A stretch of 64,000 bases of DNA from Canna indica (lineage: Eukaryota > Streptophyta > Magnoliopsida > Zingiberales > Cannaceae): the NCBI GenBank assembly GCA_034359265.1, contig CP136892.1, forward strand, positions 16,788,501 to 16,852,500. Direction: 5' to 3'. The translations under genes and the position numbers were made by a program. Positions 54,701-64,000 of the stretch are shown piece after piece. Every line of letters starts with the position of its first letter. The stretch's first letter is position 1. Below the pieces are notes generated by a model. That model did not search any database, was not told where the DNA came from, and saw nothing but the letters and a program-made list of their open reading frames with translations.

Positions 54701-57240
54701 ATCAGTATCCTATGTGAGCTTCTTCAATTCCTATTCAGTATCCTGATACTGATATCCACATGAGTAGCATACTTAGCATACCTATTCAGTATCCTATATC
54801 AGTCATGTAAAAAAACTGGATACCTATTCAGTATCCTATATCAGTATACTTAGCATACCTATTCAGTATCCTATATCAGTCAATATCAGTATCCTATGTG
54901 AGCTTCTTCAATTCCTATTCAGTATCCTGATACTAATATCCACATGAGCAGCATACTTAGCATACCTATTCAGTATCCTATATCAGTCATGTAAACAAAC
55001 TGGATACCTATTCAGTATCCTATATCAGTATCCTATTCAGTATCCTATATTAGTATCCTATATCAGTATACTTAGCATACCTATTCAGTATCCTAGTATC
55101 AGTCAATATCAGTATCCTATGTGAGCTTCTTCAATTCCTATTCAGTATCCTGATACTGATATCCACATGAGCAGCATACTTAGCATACCTATTCAGTATC
55201 CTATATCAGTCATGTAAACAAACTGGATACCTATTCAGTATCCTATATCAGTATCCTATTCAGTATCCTATATTAGTATCCTATATCAGTATACTTAGCA
55301 TACCTATTCAGTATCCTATATCAGTCAATATCAGTATCCTATGTGAGCTTCTTCAATTCCTATTCAGTATCCTGATACTGATATCCACATGAGCAGCATA
55401 CTTAGCATACCTATTCAGTATCTTATATCAGTCATGTAAACAAACTGGATACCTATTCAGTATCCTATATCAGTATCCTATTCAGTATCCTATATTAGTA
55501 TCCTATATCAGTATACTTAGCATACCTATTCAGTATCCTAGTATCAGTCAATATCAGTATCCTATGTGAGCTTCTTCAATTCCTATTCAGTATCCTGATA
55601 CTGATATCCACATGAGCAGCATACTTAGCATACCTATTCAGTATCCTATATCAGTCATGTAAAGAAACTGGATACCTATTCAGTATCCTATATCAGTATC
55701 CTATATTAGTATCCTATATCAGTATACTTAGCATACCTATTCAGTATCCTAGTATCAGTCAATATCAGTATCCTATGTGAGCTTCTTCAATTCCTATTCA
55801 GTATCCTGATACTGATATCCACATGAGCAGCATACTTAGCATACCTATTCAGTATCCTATATCAGTCATGTAAATAAACTGGATACCTATTCAGTATCCT
55901 ATATCAGTATCCTATTCAGTATCCTATATTAGTATCCTATATCAGTATACTTAGCATACCTATTCAGTATCCTATATCAGTCGATATCAGTATCCTATGT
56001 GAGCTTCTTCAATTCCTATTCAGTATCCTGATACATCCACATGAGCAGCATACTTAGCTTCTTCAAGTCTACCATGGGATGGGGGCCAAAGTTCTTGATG
56101 CCTCTGTTTTCCCATCTGCAGAGGACAGTGAGGAAGGGGCCTGGGTGTTCTTAACTGAAAAGGCAGGATTTTTGGCAATACCAAAAGGCATAAATGTAAA
56201 CAATTCCTATGGAACTTGGTGAGAAACTTTCTAGTATCAGTCAATATCAGTATCATATATCAGTATGTAAACAATTCCTATGTGAGCTTTCAGTATCAGT
56301 CAATATCAGTATCCTATATCAGTATGTAAACTATTCAGTATCCTATATCAGCATAGTTAGCATACTTAGTAGTTTTGTCCATGTAGATGTGGATTCTCAT
56401 GTAAACAATTTGTATGAAAGTAATAAAATGGTCAATACTCATGGGCATGATGCAACAACAAACTGGATATGGAAATAACTGTATATTAAAATTTGACTTG
56501 TTTTATAGGAAAATACCTTAAATTTGTCCCAAATGAATTCCTTCACATGTGATGGTACTTGAGACCAACATGGCCATGCACCAGTGAAATTTGCCTTAAT
56601 TATTGATGAAATATCTCGTACTACTTCTGTCTCGGGGAAGCTGCAAAAAAGAATGTTAACAAATATCTTGTATTTACAAATGATGGTGTTTGAATATCTG
56701 ACTACATATATACCTTTTCTTATCAATAATTAGTAAGCGTCTATCATCTGGTGTCTCTGGCGGCTGTGAAGGCTGATTTGGTCCTCTTCCTCGACTTTGA
56801 TGTGAAGTACCATCACTTTGTGTAGGAATAGATGTGTCATGTATAGACGTAGATGGTATAATAGGAACTGATGACGTCAAAGGCAAATTCACTGAAGGTT
56901 GTGAGGGTAACGATGCTGCCGATGTTGACGGTGTAGGAATCGTGGGTGCTAAAGAGTCAATCACAGGTGGTACAGGTACAGGTACAGATATAGGAATCGT
57001 GGGTGCTAAAGAGTCAATCACAGGTGGTACAGGTACAGGTACAGATATAGGTATCGTGGGTGCTAAAGAGTCAATCACATGTACAGGTTCAACTATCATG
57101 GGTGCAGAAGAAATGATCACAGGTGGTACAGGTGTATCTTCAGATGATGAATGTATAGAAGTGGTAGAAGGGTATTTACTCAAAGGAGGACGCCCTCGTC
57201 CTCGTCCTCGACCTCGACCTCGACTTCGTGTATTCACCAT
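51796..57240 (-). CDS. Ptta/En/Spm partner protein (Transposase_24-like), five exons, intact
   Basis: Predicted exons are 57240-56714, 56640-56517, 52825-52496, 52416-52309 and 52236-51796. All introns are GT-AG and the frame is open, giving 509 residues. The N-terminus has an RGRGRGRGRGRP tract (AT-hook-like) and three tandem 19-residue V/P/S-rich repeats (DNA period 57 bp, 56941-57070). Exon 2 has VVRDISSIIKANFTGAWP. Exon 3 has EIWDRTACRRCSDNMSDARN and HWVTEKWRRKSEVARQNR. Exon 5 has WINASGHPSHNRVYGFG, a Q-rich coiled coil and a proline run. By family it partners the TNP2 transposase, probably binding subterminal repeats; DNA binding is inferred. The intron between exons 2 and 3 is 3691 bp and full of satellite. 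Confidence 0.82.
52885..53245. repeat. Duplicated ~130-bp segment flanking a ~21-bp minisatellite (in intron)
   Basis: A segment with TTTGATGCAATTATATGATC, CATGGCATATGCAGGTTTG and AACATGATGAGTATGGG occurs at about 52889-53020 and again at about 53113-53245. Between them lie five copies of TTCTATTACTTCAGCTAAATC. The short ORFs encoding DLAEVIE repeats are translations of this array. Confidence 0.85.
53600..56035. repeat. 223-bp higher-order satellite built on a ~12-bp unit (in intron)
   Basis: The word GTGAGCTTCTTCAATTCC recurs at 54046, 54269, 54492, 54713, 54898, 55121, 55343, 55566, 55777 and 55999. Spacings are 223, 223, 221, 185, 223, 222, 223, 211 and 222. Each 223-bp unit is itself made of TCAGTATCCTAT-like words plus one ATACTGATATCCACATGAGC segment. 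The array lies wholly within the 3.7-kb intron of the CACTA-6 partner gene. Confidence 0.95.
53633..53872. repeat. 240-bp segment, left copy
   Basis: Carries CTACCATGGGATGGGGGCC, CATCTGCAGAGGACAGTG and GGCAGGATTTTTGGCAATAC. An almost identical copy is at 56020-56256, so the two bracket the 223-bp array. The short reading frame over each copy is not a gene. Confidence 0.9.
56020..56256. repeat. 240-bp segment, right copy
   Basis: Near-identical to 53633-53872; it marks the other edge of the array and suggests a segmental duplication created or expanded the intron. Confidence 0.9.
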
Positions 57241-58644
57241 TACTTAATAAAATAAATGAAGCATATATAAATAATTAACGATGTATAAACATATAGTGCC
57301 ATCCAAATTATGATAAAATACCCTATTTTGTTAAATTCCTATGCAACTGGAGACTATAGACTTGAATATGTATCAAGCTACCTCATGTCAAAACAGTGGG
57401 TGTCTGTCACTAGAAATCCTTATCCTTAACTACATTAACTGTGTGCTCTCTTTGATTTTAATGAGCTCACACCAGGTTGCCATCATAGGAAGAAGTCTCC
57501 GGCAGCAACCAGTGCCACCAATCTCATTGCTGGAGATCTCATTTCAGCCATCTTCCTTGAGATGCAGCGACCCATGATGAGATCTCAAAGCCAAGTCCAA
57601 CATAGAAATCCTTAATTGCTTACTAATGGAGTTAACTGTCACTAGAAATCCTTATCCTTAACTGCAACTCAAAGTGGTTACATGAAATTTCTACATAGCT
57701 TCTTAATAATCTTAAGGTTGGGCCAGTTTAATATTAACTGCAACTCACTATTTAATATCCTTAACTGCAACTCAAAGTGGATAACATATAAAGCAGCATG
57801 TGCCTCTAAAAAACTTAGTTTACCAAGAACTTGATGGGTGAGTCTCTTGACTCCATGAGCCTAAGGGACCTTAAGTAGCTTGAGAGTAGATTGGAGAAAG
57901 GCATCAACAAAACCTAGTTACTAATTCACTATTACTGGATGCTTCAGAAGTGCAATAAATTTACTTAGTTGAAGAGCAAAATAAACATTTGATGACTAAC
58001 ATATTCACATAAAAAACAGGAAAAAGAAAATACCTCCTCTACACTTAAAGACATAGTTTATTCAGTCAATGACTTTAAAAAAATGATATTGTGCATGATA
58101 CCTTGGTTCCCTGAGTTCTTGATACAGTTAATTCAAAGTGTTGGCAAATCCTTCAGAAGAATCTGTTTAATAGAAGAATGGTTTCAGTCAATGAAGTTTA
58201 AAGTGAATGAAATGATCCCATGGGCATATTTCTAAGTGAATGAAATGATCCCCCAGCCACATTCTCTTTAGGAAAATTATAGAACACTACTATATTAATT
58301 TGATGATTGCTTTTGGACAAGATGCAAACCTTAATTAACTTGGAATTCCTCCACTTCAGCAAGACCAATTGGCAGCAACTTTCACTTCTTGTAGCTCTGC
58401 AAGGATTAATTTTAAGCAATTACAACCCAATAACACCACCTAAACTATGTACCTTTAGAGAAAGGGGAAATTATGAAGGAACTCAAACATCAAGCATAAA
58501 AATAATTCAAACATATTAGATAGTCAGTCATGTCTGCATTAGAAATAAATTACAAATAGTGAATCCTCAACTATAAGGCCTCGGGGCCCACTAAACACAT
58601 ATATTAGATAATTTGAGAAAAGTATAATAGAAGTTTAAAAAATT
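57241..58644. other. Spacer between the two CACTA-6 genes
   Basis: 1.4 kb with repeated ACTAGAAATCCTTATCCTTA / AACTGCAACTCAAAGTGG words (57410, 57640, 57765) and a repeated AAGTGAATGAAATGATCCC at 58200 and 58230. It must hold the promoter of the partner gene if that gene has its own; no coding frame is seen. Confidence 0.5.
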
Positions 58645-59994
58645 TCAGTCATCATTCTCCTCATTTGACAAACACTCATCAACTTCAACATCTTCAGTAT
58701 CTTCATCTTCAATGTCAACAGCATTTGCTTCTTCTTCATCAACTTCAACATCTTCAGTATCTTCATCTTCAATGTCAACAACATTTGCTTCTTCTTCATC
58801 CTCCTCAACGACATGTGTTTGAGTTCTCAGGAAAAATTCTTCATATTGATCTACCTCATCAACTACTCCAACATTAACTAATGCATTGGATGCATCTAAC
58901 TCTGTTGTAGGCATAATAGGTTGTACTGCTTCAACCTCATCCTCTTGAAAAAAATCATCGATATGTGGAGGGATATTATCATCTATTTCTTCAATGTCTT
59001 CATATCTATTTCTTGCTTTAATTTTGCATGCAACCCACCAATCACTCCTTCCTTTTTTCTTTGAGGGGTAACTCGTGTAATAAACTTGTTGAGCTTGCTC
59101 GGCTAACACAAAAGGAGCATCAATATAAAGTTTTAACTTGTGATTGATTTCAACAAGTCCATGACGAGGATGTACCCTAACTCCTTTTTCGGTATCAAAC
59201 CACTCACATTTAAATAACACCACCTGATTTCCTTCACCAAAGTATTCTACCTGTACAATATCAATCAGGATGCCATAGTAATCACAATCATAATCATTGT
59301 AACAATTGCCCTTAACACAAACACCACTGTTTATTGTTTTCTTTCCATGTGAATATTCCTTGGTGTGAAACTTATATCCATTAACAAAATAACCCTTCAT
59401 AGATCGAACAAATCTTTGTGGGCCTTGTGCAATGGCAAGAATTCGACTATCAATCGTGTCAATATTATGATTAACCTATCACAAAAAGAAGAAAAAAGAA
59501 TAATTTATAATATAGTCATGATTATTCATATTGAGACAAAAATTATTATATTATTCAACTTACATAGTCTCTCAACCATTTTGGAAATTCTCTATCTCGT
59601 AACTTCTCAAGCTCTGCGTCAGTCAAATGTAGTTCTCTTTGCATAACGATATTATTAAACTCACTAAAAAACAATAAAGTTTACATTAATATAAAGTAAA
59701 TATATGAAATAATTAACACTACTATACGTACTCAATGAAAGGAGAGATCTCTTCACAATTCATAAGTATGTAAAGCTCAATTGCTTTATACTCATTTTCG
59801 TCGACCCTCCTATAACGCCCAACAGCCCCACAAGGTCGACCAGGATAGGTAAAGATAGATAGACGTCCCATGGTAGTTGGAACTCCACCATCATCATTTC
59901 GAGGTACTTGATTGAACCTTGTGTGTACCTTTTGGTCCAGGAATAAAATGAACAAGAAATTAATATTTCTTATATAATACATATATATATATAT

Positions 59995-60058
<64 letters not shown>

Positions 60059-62531
60059 GTTTTTCACAAATCAATTCAACCTTGTGTGTACCTTTGGTTC
60101 GAAGTAAAAAGAATAAAAATTAGAAATTTCCTCAATGATATATGCTTCACAAATTGATCCTTCGACATATGCTCGATTTTTCACTTTTTTCTTCAATTGA
60201 AGCATATACCTGAAAATATTCTTAGAAATTAAGACGTAATTTTTTTCAAAAATTTCAATCAAGAATAAAAAGTAACATGTGTTACCTTTCAAATCTATAC
60301 ATCCATCTATATTGTACCGGACCACCAATTTTAGCCTCATAAGCTAAGTGAACAGGGAGATGCTCCATAGAGTCAAAAAAACTTGGTGGAAATATTTTCT
60401 CAAGCTTGCATAGTATCTCGACAATGTTTAACTCAAGTCGTTCTACATCCTCAATTCGCAACACACTTGAACACAAGTCCCGAAAAAATAAACTCAGCTC
60501 AGTTAATGCATCCCATATTGGATCAGGTAATAAATCACGAAATGCAATTGGAATAAGCCTTTGCATGAAAACATGACAATCGTGACTTTTCATTCCATAG
60601 AATTTGCAGTCATCTATATTTACACACCGACTTATGTTTGAAGCATAACCATCGGAAAATTTTAATTCTTTAACCCATTGACATACTGCTTTGATTCGTT
60701 CTTTGTTCAACACAAATGAGGCTCTCGGCTTCAACATTTTCCCATTAACATGCTCTAATTCTAATTCGGGGCGCTTGCAATACTTAGGCAAATCAGCTAT
60801 GGCCTTGACATTGTCTTTTGTTTTCCCCTTGATGTCCATCACTGTATTGAATATATTTTTAAATACATTACGTTCAATATGCATCACATCTAAGTTATGC
60901 CGAATTAAATTTGTATGCCAATACGGTAAACTCCAAAAGATACTTTTTTTAACCCAATTATGTTGTTGGCCAAATCCAGAAATTCTAGCATTAATACATT
61001 GATTTCCAAATTGAATATCAGGCAATTTATTGACACGTGCCTTTATATCATCGCCCGATAATCGTAGAGGTGGAATATCTCTTTCAATTCGGCCTTTCAT
61101 AAATTTATCTCTTTGTCGTCGATATGGATGATCAAGAGGGAGAAATTGACGATGACAATCGAAAAATGATATCTTTCTCCCATTTTCGAGAACAAAAGCT
61201 TTGCTACGCTCTAAACAATAGGGACAAGCTAATCTCCCGTGTGTGCTCCATCCTGATAGCATAGCATATGCAGGGAAGTCGCTGATAGTCCACATAAGTG
61301 CTGCTCTCATTTGAAAATTTTGTTTTCTAAAGACATCATATGTCAAAATTCCATCAGACCATAACATGTTCAGTTCATCTATCAATGGCCTCAAAAATAT
61401 GTCAAGTTCTTTACGTGGGCTCTTTGGTCCAGGAATTATCAAACTTAAGAACATAAACTGATCCTTCAAACACATAGATGGCGGCAAATTGTATACAGTA
61501 ATGAGAACGGGCCAAACTGAATAGGGAATAGCAGAATGCCCGAATGGGTTAAAACCATCGGTGCACAATCCTAATCTGACATTCCTTGGGTCAGAAGCAA
61601 ATGAAGGATGGTGAGCATCAAATTGTTTCCATGCCTCACTATGTGCAGGATGTGCAACAACGTCGGAAGTAGGATTCTTAGCATGCCAAATCATATGCTT
61701 TGCAGTTTTTTCAGACATAAAAAGCCTTTGAAGTCTTGGTGCTATAGGGAGATACCGTAAGACCTTATACGGTATATTTTTTCGTCTACCATTATTTAAT
61801 AGTCTTGGCTTATATCGAGCATGTCCACACACTGAGCACTGCGTTAAATTTGTTGTTTCTTTATAAAACAACATGCAATTATTCTGACATGCATCTATCT
61901 TCTCGTACCCAAGTCCTAATTTCTTCATCATCTTCTTTGTTTTGTAAAAATTTTCTTCCAACTTTGCATCTTCTGGTAGCATATCTTTAATTATTAACAT
62001 CAGCCGATCATAGCAAGCTTCACTCATGTCAAACTCAGATTTGCAATTAAGCAACTGTGACATGGCTGATAGCCTACTTTGACTCTTACAACCACTCCAC
62101 AATGGCTCATCTGCATAATTCAGTAATTCAAAAAACTTGGCAGCTTCATCATTTGGTCTTTCTTCTCCAATACCTTCAATACCGATTGCATCCACCACCA
62201 TAGTTCTATACGGATTTTGAGGAGCATCAAAGCTTTCTGATTGAGGAATGCTTGAGGATTCATCAACTTCTTCACTTGTCAACTCCCCATGTGCAATCCA
62301 TTGTGTGTAGCCAGATATAAATCCCTTCGAACATAAGTGATATTCCACCTCATCTCGACAATGAAATTGAAGATTATTACATCGTCGACATAGGCACCTA
62401 ATTTTATCACTAGAAACATATTGAGTTTTGGAGTATGCAAAATCAAGAAATCCCTTGACTCCTTCCATAAATTCATTAGTCAATGCTCCTCCAATTATCC
62501 GACGTTTCATCCAACTACGATCGATATACAT
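58645..62531 (-). CDS. TNP2-type CACTA transposase, five exons, intact
   Basis: Exons 62531-60286, 60209-60092, 59928-59732, 59663-59564 and 59475-58645 join in frame (GT-AG introns of 76, 163, 68 and 88 bp) to 1163 residues, typical of the family. Residues 1-85 form the Transpos_assoc domain (DRSWM, CLCRRCNNLQFHC, GYTQW). Residues about 195-240 have GLGYEKIDACQNNC and CSVCGHARY. Residues 320-560 are the Transposase_21 core (GLCTDGFNPFGHSAIPYS, SVWPVLITVYNLPPSMC, ISGFGQQHNWVKKSIFW, RHNLDVMHIERNVFKNIFN). A DUF4218-like region (MEHLPVHLAYEAKIGGP) and a DUF4216-like region (FKCEWFDTEKGVRVHPRHGL) follow, then an acidic tail with a 20-residue duplication. The protein catalyses excision and insertion at the CACTA ends in the nucleus. 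Upstream promoter sequence appears lost. Confidence 0.88.
59929..60091 (-). other. 163-bp intron bounded by a duplicated exon segment
   Basis: GGTACACACAAGGTT is present at 60092-60078 (across the donor) and 59929-59915 (across the acceptor). Flanking exon sequence is also duplicated: the 5' copy reads EEISNFYSFYFEPKVHTR and the intron's 3' part still reads RNINFLFILFLDQKVHTR. Between the copies lies a (AT)n(GT)n microsatellite (59979-60060). CACTA-4 has no intron at this position. This fits intron birth by tandem duplication of an AGGT-containing exon stretch. Confidence 0.75.
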
Positions 62532-62604
62532 TTTGATTAACTCTTTTCAACCTAGCAACAATATTAAGCACATTAATTATTACATGCACAACATACAAAG
62601 GGAA

Positions 62605-62991
62605 CCTTCGGTTTAAAGCAGCAGTTGAAAATGAGGTTGATGCAAAAGTGAAAGTGCTAAGAACGGATAGAGGAGAATTCACCTCTAAACCTTAATGTAA
62701 AATCTACATTCTTAAATGGAGAACTCAAAGAAGAGGTTTATGTAGTTCAACAGTTCAACCAAAGGGTTAAAGGAAAGGAACAAATGATCTATAGGCTAAA
62801 GAAGTCCTTATATGGCCTAAAGCAAGCTCTAATGAGCTGGTATGAAAAAATTGATAGTTACTTTGTTACTGGAAAAAAATTTAGAGAAGCAGGAATGAAC
62901 ACACATTATATACAAAAGAAGATGAAAATGAAGATATTCTAATTGTTCTTCTCTATGTGGATGACTTGCTTTATTGTAGTAACAATGAAAA
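62605..62991 (+). pseudogene. Copia pol fragment with integrase joined to reverse transcriptase
   Basis: The plus strand reads FKAAVENEVDAKVKVLRTDR (integrase), then within a few bases NVKSTFLNGELKEEVYVVQ and YRLKKSLYGLKQALMSWYEK (reverse transcriptase). A frame change follows, then DILIVLLYVDDLLYCSNNE with the catalytic YVDD. The ~1 kb that normally separates the two domains is missing, and one glycine codon of the integrase RTDRGGEF motif is deleted. The fragment is cut at 62992 by CACTA-7. Its left edge meets the upstream end of CACTA-6. Confidence 0.85.
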
Positions 62992-64000
62992 CACTACAAC
63001 ACATCGTTGGAATTCTGACGGCAGATTATAAAGAAATTTTGACGTCGGAGGGAGTAAATATATGCATTCTGACGGCAGTGAATCCGTCGAAAACGCGTGT
63101 CAAAAACCTTCCGCTTAATTTTAAATATTGACGTCTATCCTGGCGTAAAGATTTAAATTTCGACGGCGTGTGCGGTCGAAACGAGACGTCAGTATCCAAA
63201 ACGACGACGTTATGCTTAGCATATTGACGTCTAAACAGGCGTCAATATGCTAATTAACCATTTTTTTCGTTTTTTTAAATAAATTTTACTCCTAATCAAT
63301 AATTAATATATTAATTAGCTAATTAATTTAAAATTAATCAAATTATCATCAAAATTCACAATTTTATTTAATTGGAACAGTAATACAAAATTTAATTTAA
63401 ACAGTACTCAGTAATTTTATTTACAAATAAAATTAAATAATTTAATCTTCATCATCGTCCATATCCTCCTGCTCCTCCTCGTCTTCTTGGTCTTCCTCGT
63501 CGTCTTCTCTATACGGATCAACATCTCTATCTGTACATTTATATCAATTATAAACATATAAATTTTAATATTATTAATTAAAATATTCAGTATGACAATA
63601 TATAAATTACTTACAGTTTAGAAATGGATCTTTACTTGTACCTTCTCCGAGATTAGCCGACGGTATTTCATGAGGAAGACTTTCAGGAACATACAATCGA
63701 TCTTGTTAAAAAACATATTTAATTAATTACAATGCTAAAAATATCAACTACAAATAAATTAAATAAATACATACATAATCAATTGGCGAGGAAAACATAT
63801 TAGCTTGATTAATAATTGGATTTAGTCCCTGTGACGATGAATTATTAAATTGTTGTTGAAACCACATCTGCTCCATTCTGTTCAGTCTTTGCTGAACCTC
63901 CCTCATCTCACCATCATGTTTTTGCTGCATTTCTTTCATTGCAGCCTCTTGTTGCCGTCGAAGCTCGTCATATGTTGCATCGTGGGAAGATGCAACAGAA
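62992..64000 (-). mobile_element. CACTA-7, left end; continues beyond the window
   Basis: CACTACAACACATCG begins at 62992, preceded by AAA. GACGGC/GACGTC-type subterminal repeats run to about 63240, then an AT-rich stretch, then minus-strand exons of a partner-type gene. The right end is outside the window. Confidence 0.8.
63442..64000 (-). CDS. CACTA-7 partner-type protein, C-terminal exons (partial)
   Basis: Three minus-strand exons are visible. One from the window edge to 63775 has MKEMQQKHDGEMREVQQRL, a coiled coil, and ends SSPID. One at 63701-63615 reads YVPESLPHEIPSANLGEG. One at 63530-63442 reads DVDPYREDDEEDQEDEEEQE, an acidic end, and TAA. Introns are GT-AG. The coiled coil near the C-terminus parallels the partner proteins of CACTA-4 and CACTA-6, but the conserved core lies outside the window. 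Family assignment is therefore by position and style only. Confidence 0.6.

Larger units (their letters stand above)
51086..62600 (-). mobile_element. CACTA-6, intact coding capacity, 5' terminus not found
   Basis: The left end CACTACAAAAAAAATAGGG at 51086 is preceded by ATC. Dense ACCAACGGATA-type subterminal repeats run to about 51540. Two minus-strand genes follow: the partner protein (57240-51796) and the TNP2 transposase (62531-58645), both with open frames and consensus introns. The matching right end (expected ...TTTTTTGTAGTG) was searched for to 62990 and not found. About 70-90 bp upstream of the transposase ATG the sequence becomes a copia fragment. The element therefore appears truncated on its promoter side, or its right end is displaced. 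Confidence 0.8.

Noticed and set aside
53600..56035. Centromeric satellite
   Set aside because: The array is only 2.4 kb, confined to an intron, and bounded by a duplicated segment. A 223-bp period alone does not make it centromeric.
1..64000. CRISPR array, bacterial operon or prophage-like defence system
   Set aside because: Introns, plant TE families and plant-type LTR primer sites show a plant nuclear sequence. The regular repeats lack the spacer structure of CRISPR.

Overview
This window is a repeat-dominated stretch of a flowering-plant nuclear genome. Every recognisable coding unit but one belongs to a transposable element (TE): CACTA (En/Spm), PIF/Harbinger, hAT, Ty1/copia, Ty3/gypsy, an L1-type LINE and a tRNA-derived SINE. 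The exception is a broken, GC-rich cytidine deaminase copy at about 18.25-18.96 kb. That GC bias is compatible with a monocot, but the species cannot be named from this sequence. No intact host gene, rRNA, CRISPR array or functional tRNA was found.

Layout. 0.2-0.8 kb: a non-autonomous hAT with a perfect 8-bp target-site duplication (TSD). 1.4-8.7 kb: the 3' end and LTR of a Ty3/gypsy element, with a deletion-derivative CACTA (CACTA-1) inside the LTR. 9.2-17.7 kb: a four-level nest, a CACTA holding a Harbinger MITE holding a large Harbinger holding a CACTA MITE. The large Harbinger has an apparently intact DDE transposase, a nonsense-ridden Myb-like ORF and a GRF-zinc-finger ORF. 18.2-19.0 kb: cytidine deaminase pseudogene. 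19.4-33.5 kb: a LINE split by a gag-only LTR retrotransposon. 34.9-41.3 kb: a LINE ORF1 fragment broken by a Tork-like copia element, which is followed by a remnant of a second copia copy. 41.8-48.0 kb: a 45-bp repeat array interrupted by CACTA-4. 48.7-49.5 kb: a Harbinger MITE. 49.75-49.86 kb: a SINE with an 18-bp TSD. 49.9-62.6 kb: CACTA-5, interrupted by CACTA-6. 62.6-63.0 kb: a copia fragment cut at its YVDD motif by CACTA-7, which runs off the window.

The most complete system is CACTA-6. It has two convergently uninterrupted minus-strand genes: a five-exon TNP2-type transposase (1163 codons before the stop) and a five-exon Ptta/En/Spm partner protein (509 codons). All predicted introns are GT-AG and no reading frame is broken. 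The partner gene has a 3.7-kb intron built largely of a 223-bp higher-order satellite. The transposase gene has a 163-bp intron whose two splice sites lie in two copies of the same tandemly duplicated exon segment, which looks like an intron gained by duplication. The upstream end of CACTA-6 was not found, so it may have lost its promoter end.

Most premature stops across the unrelated TEs are TGG-to-TGA/TAG or CAG/CAA-to-TAG/TAA changes. This is the signature expected of methylated, ageing TEs. All assignments were made by reading motifs by eye; no similarity search was run.
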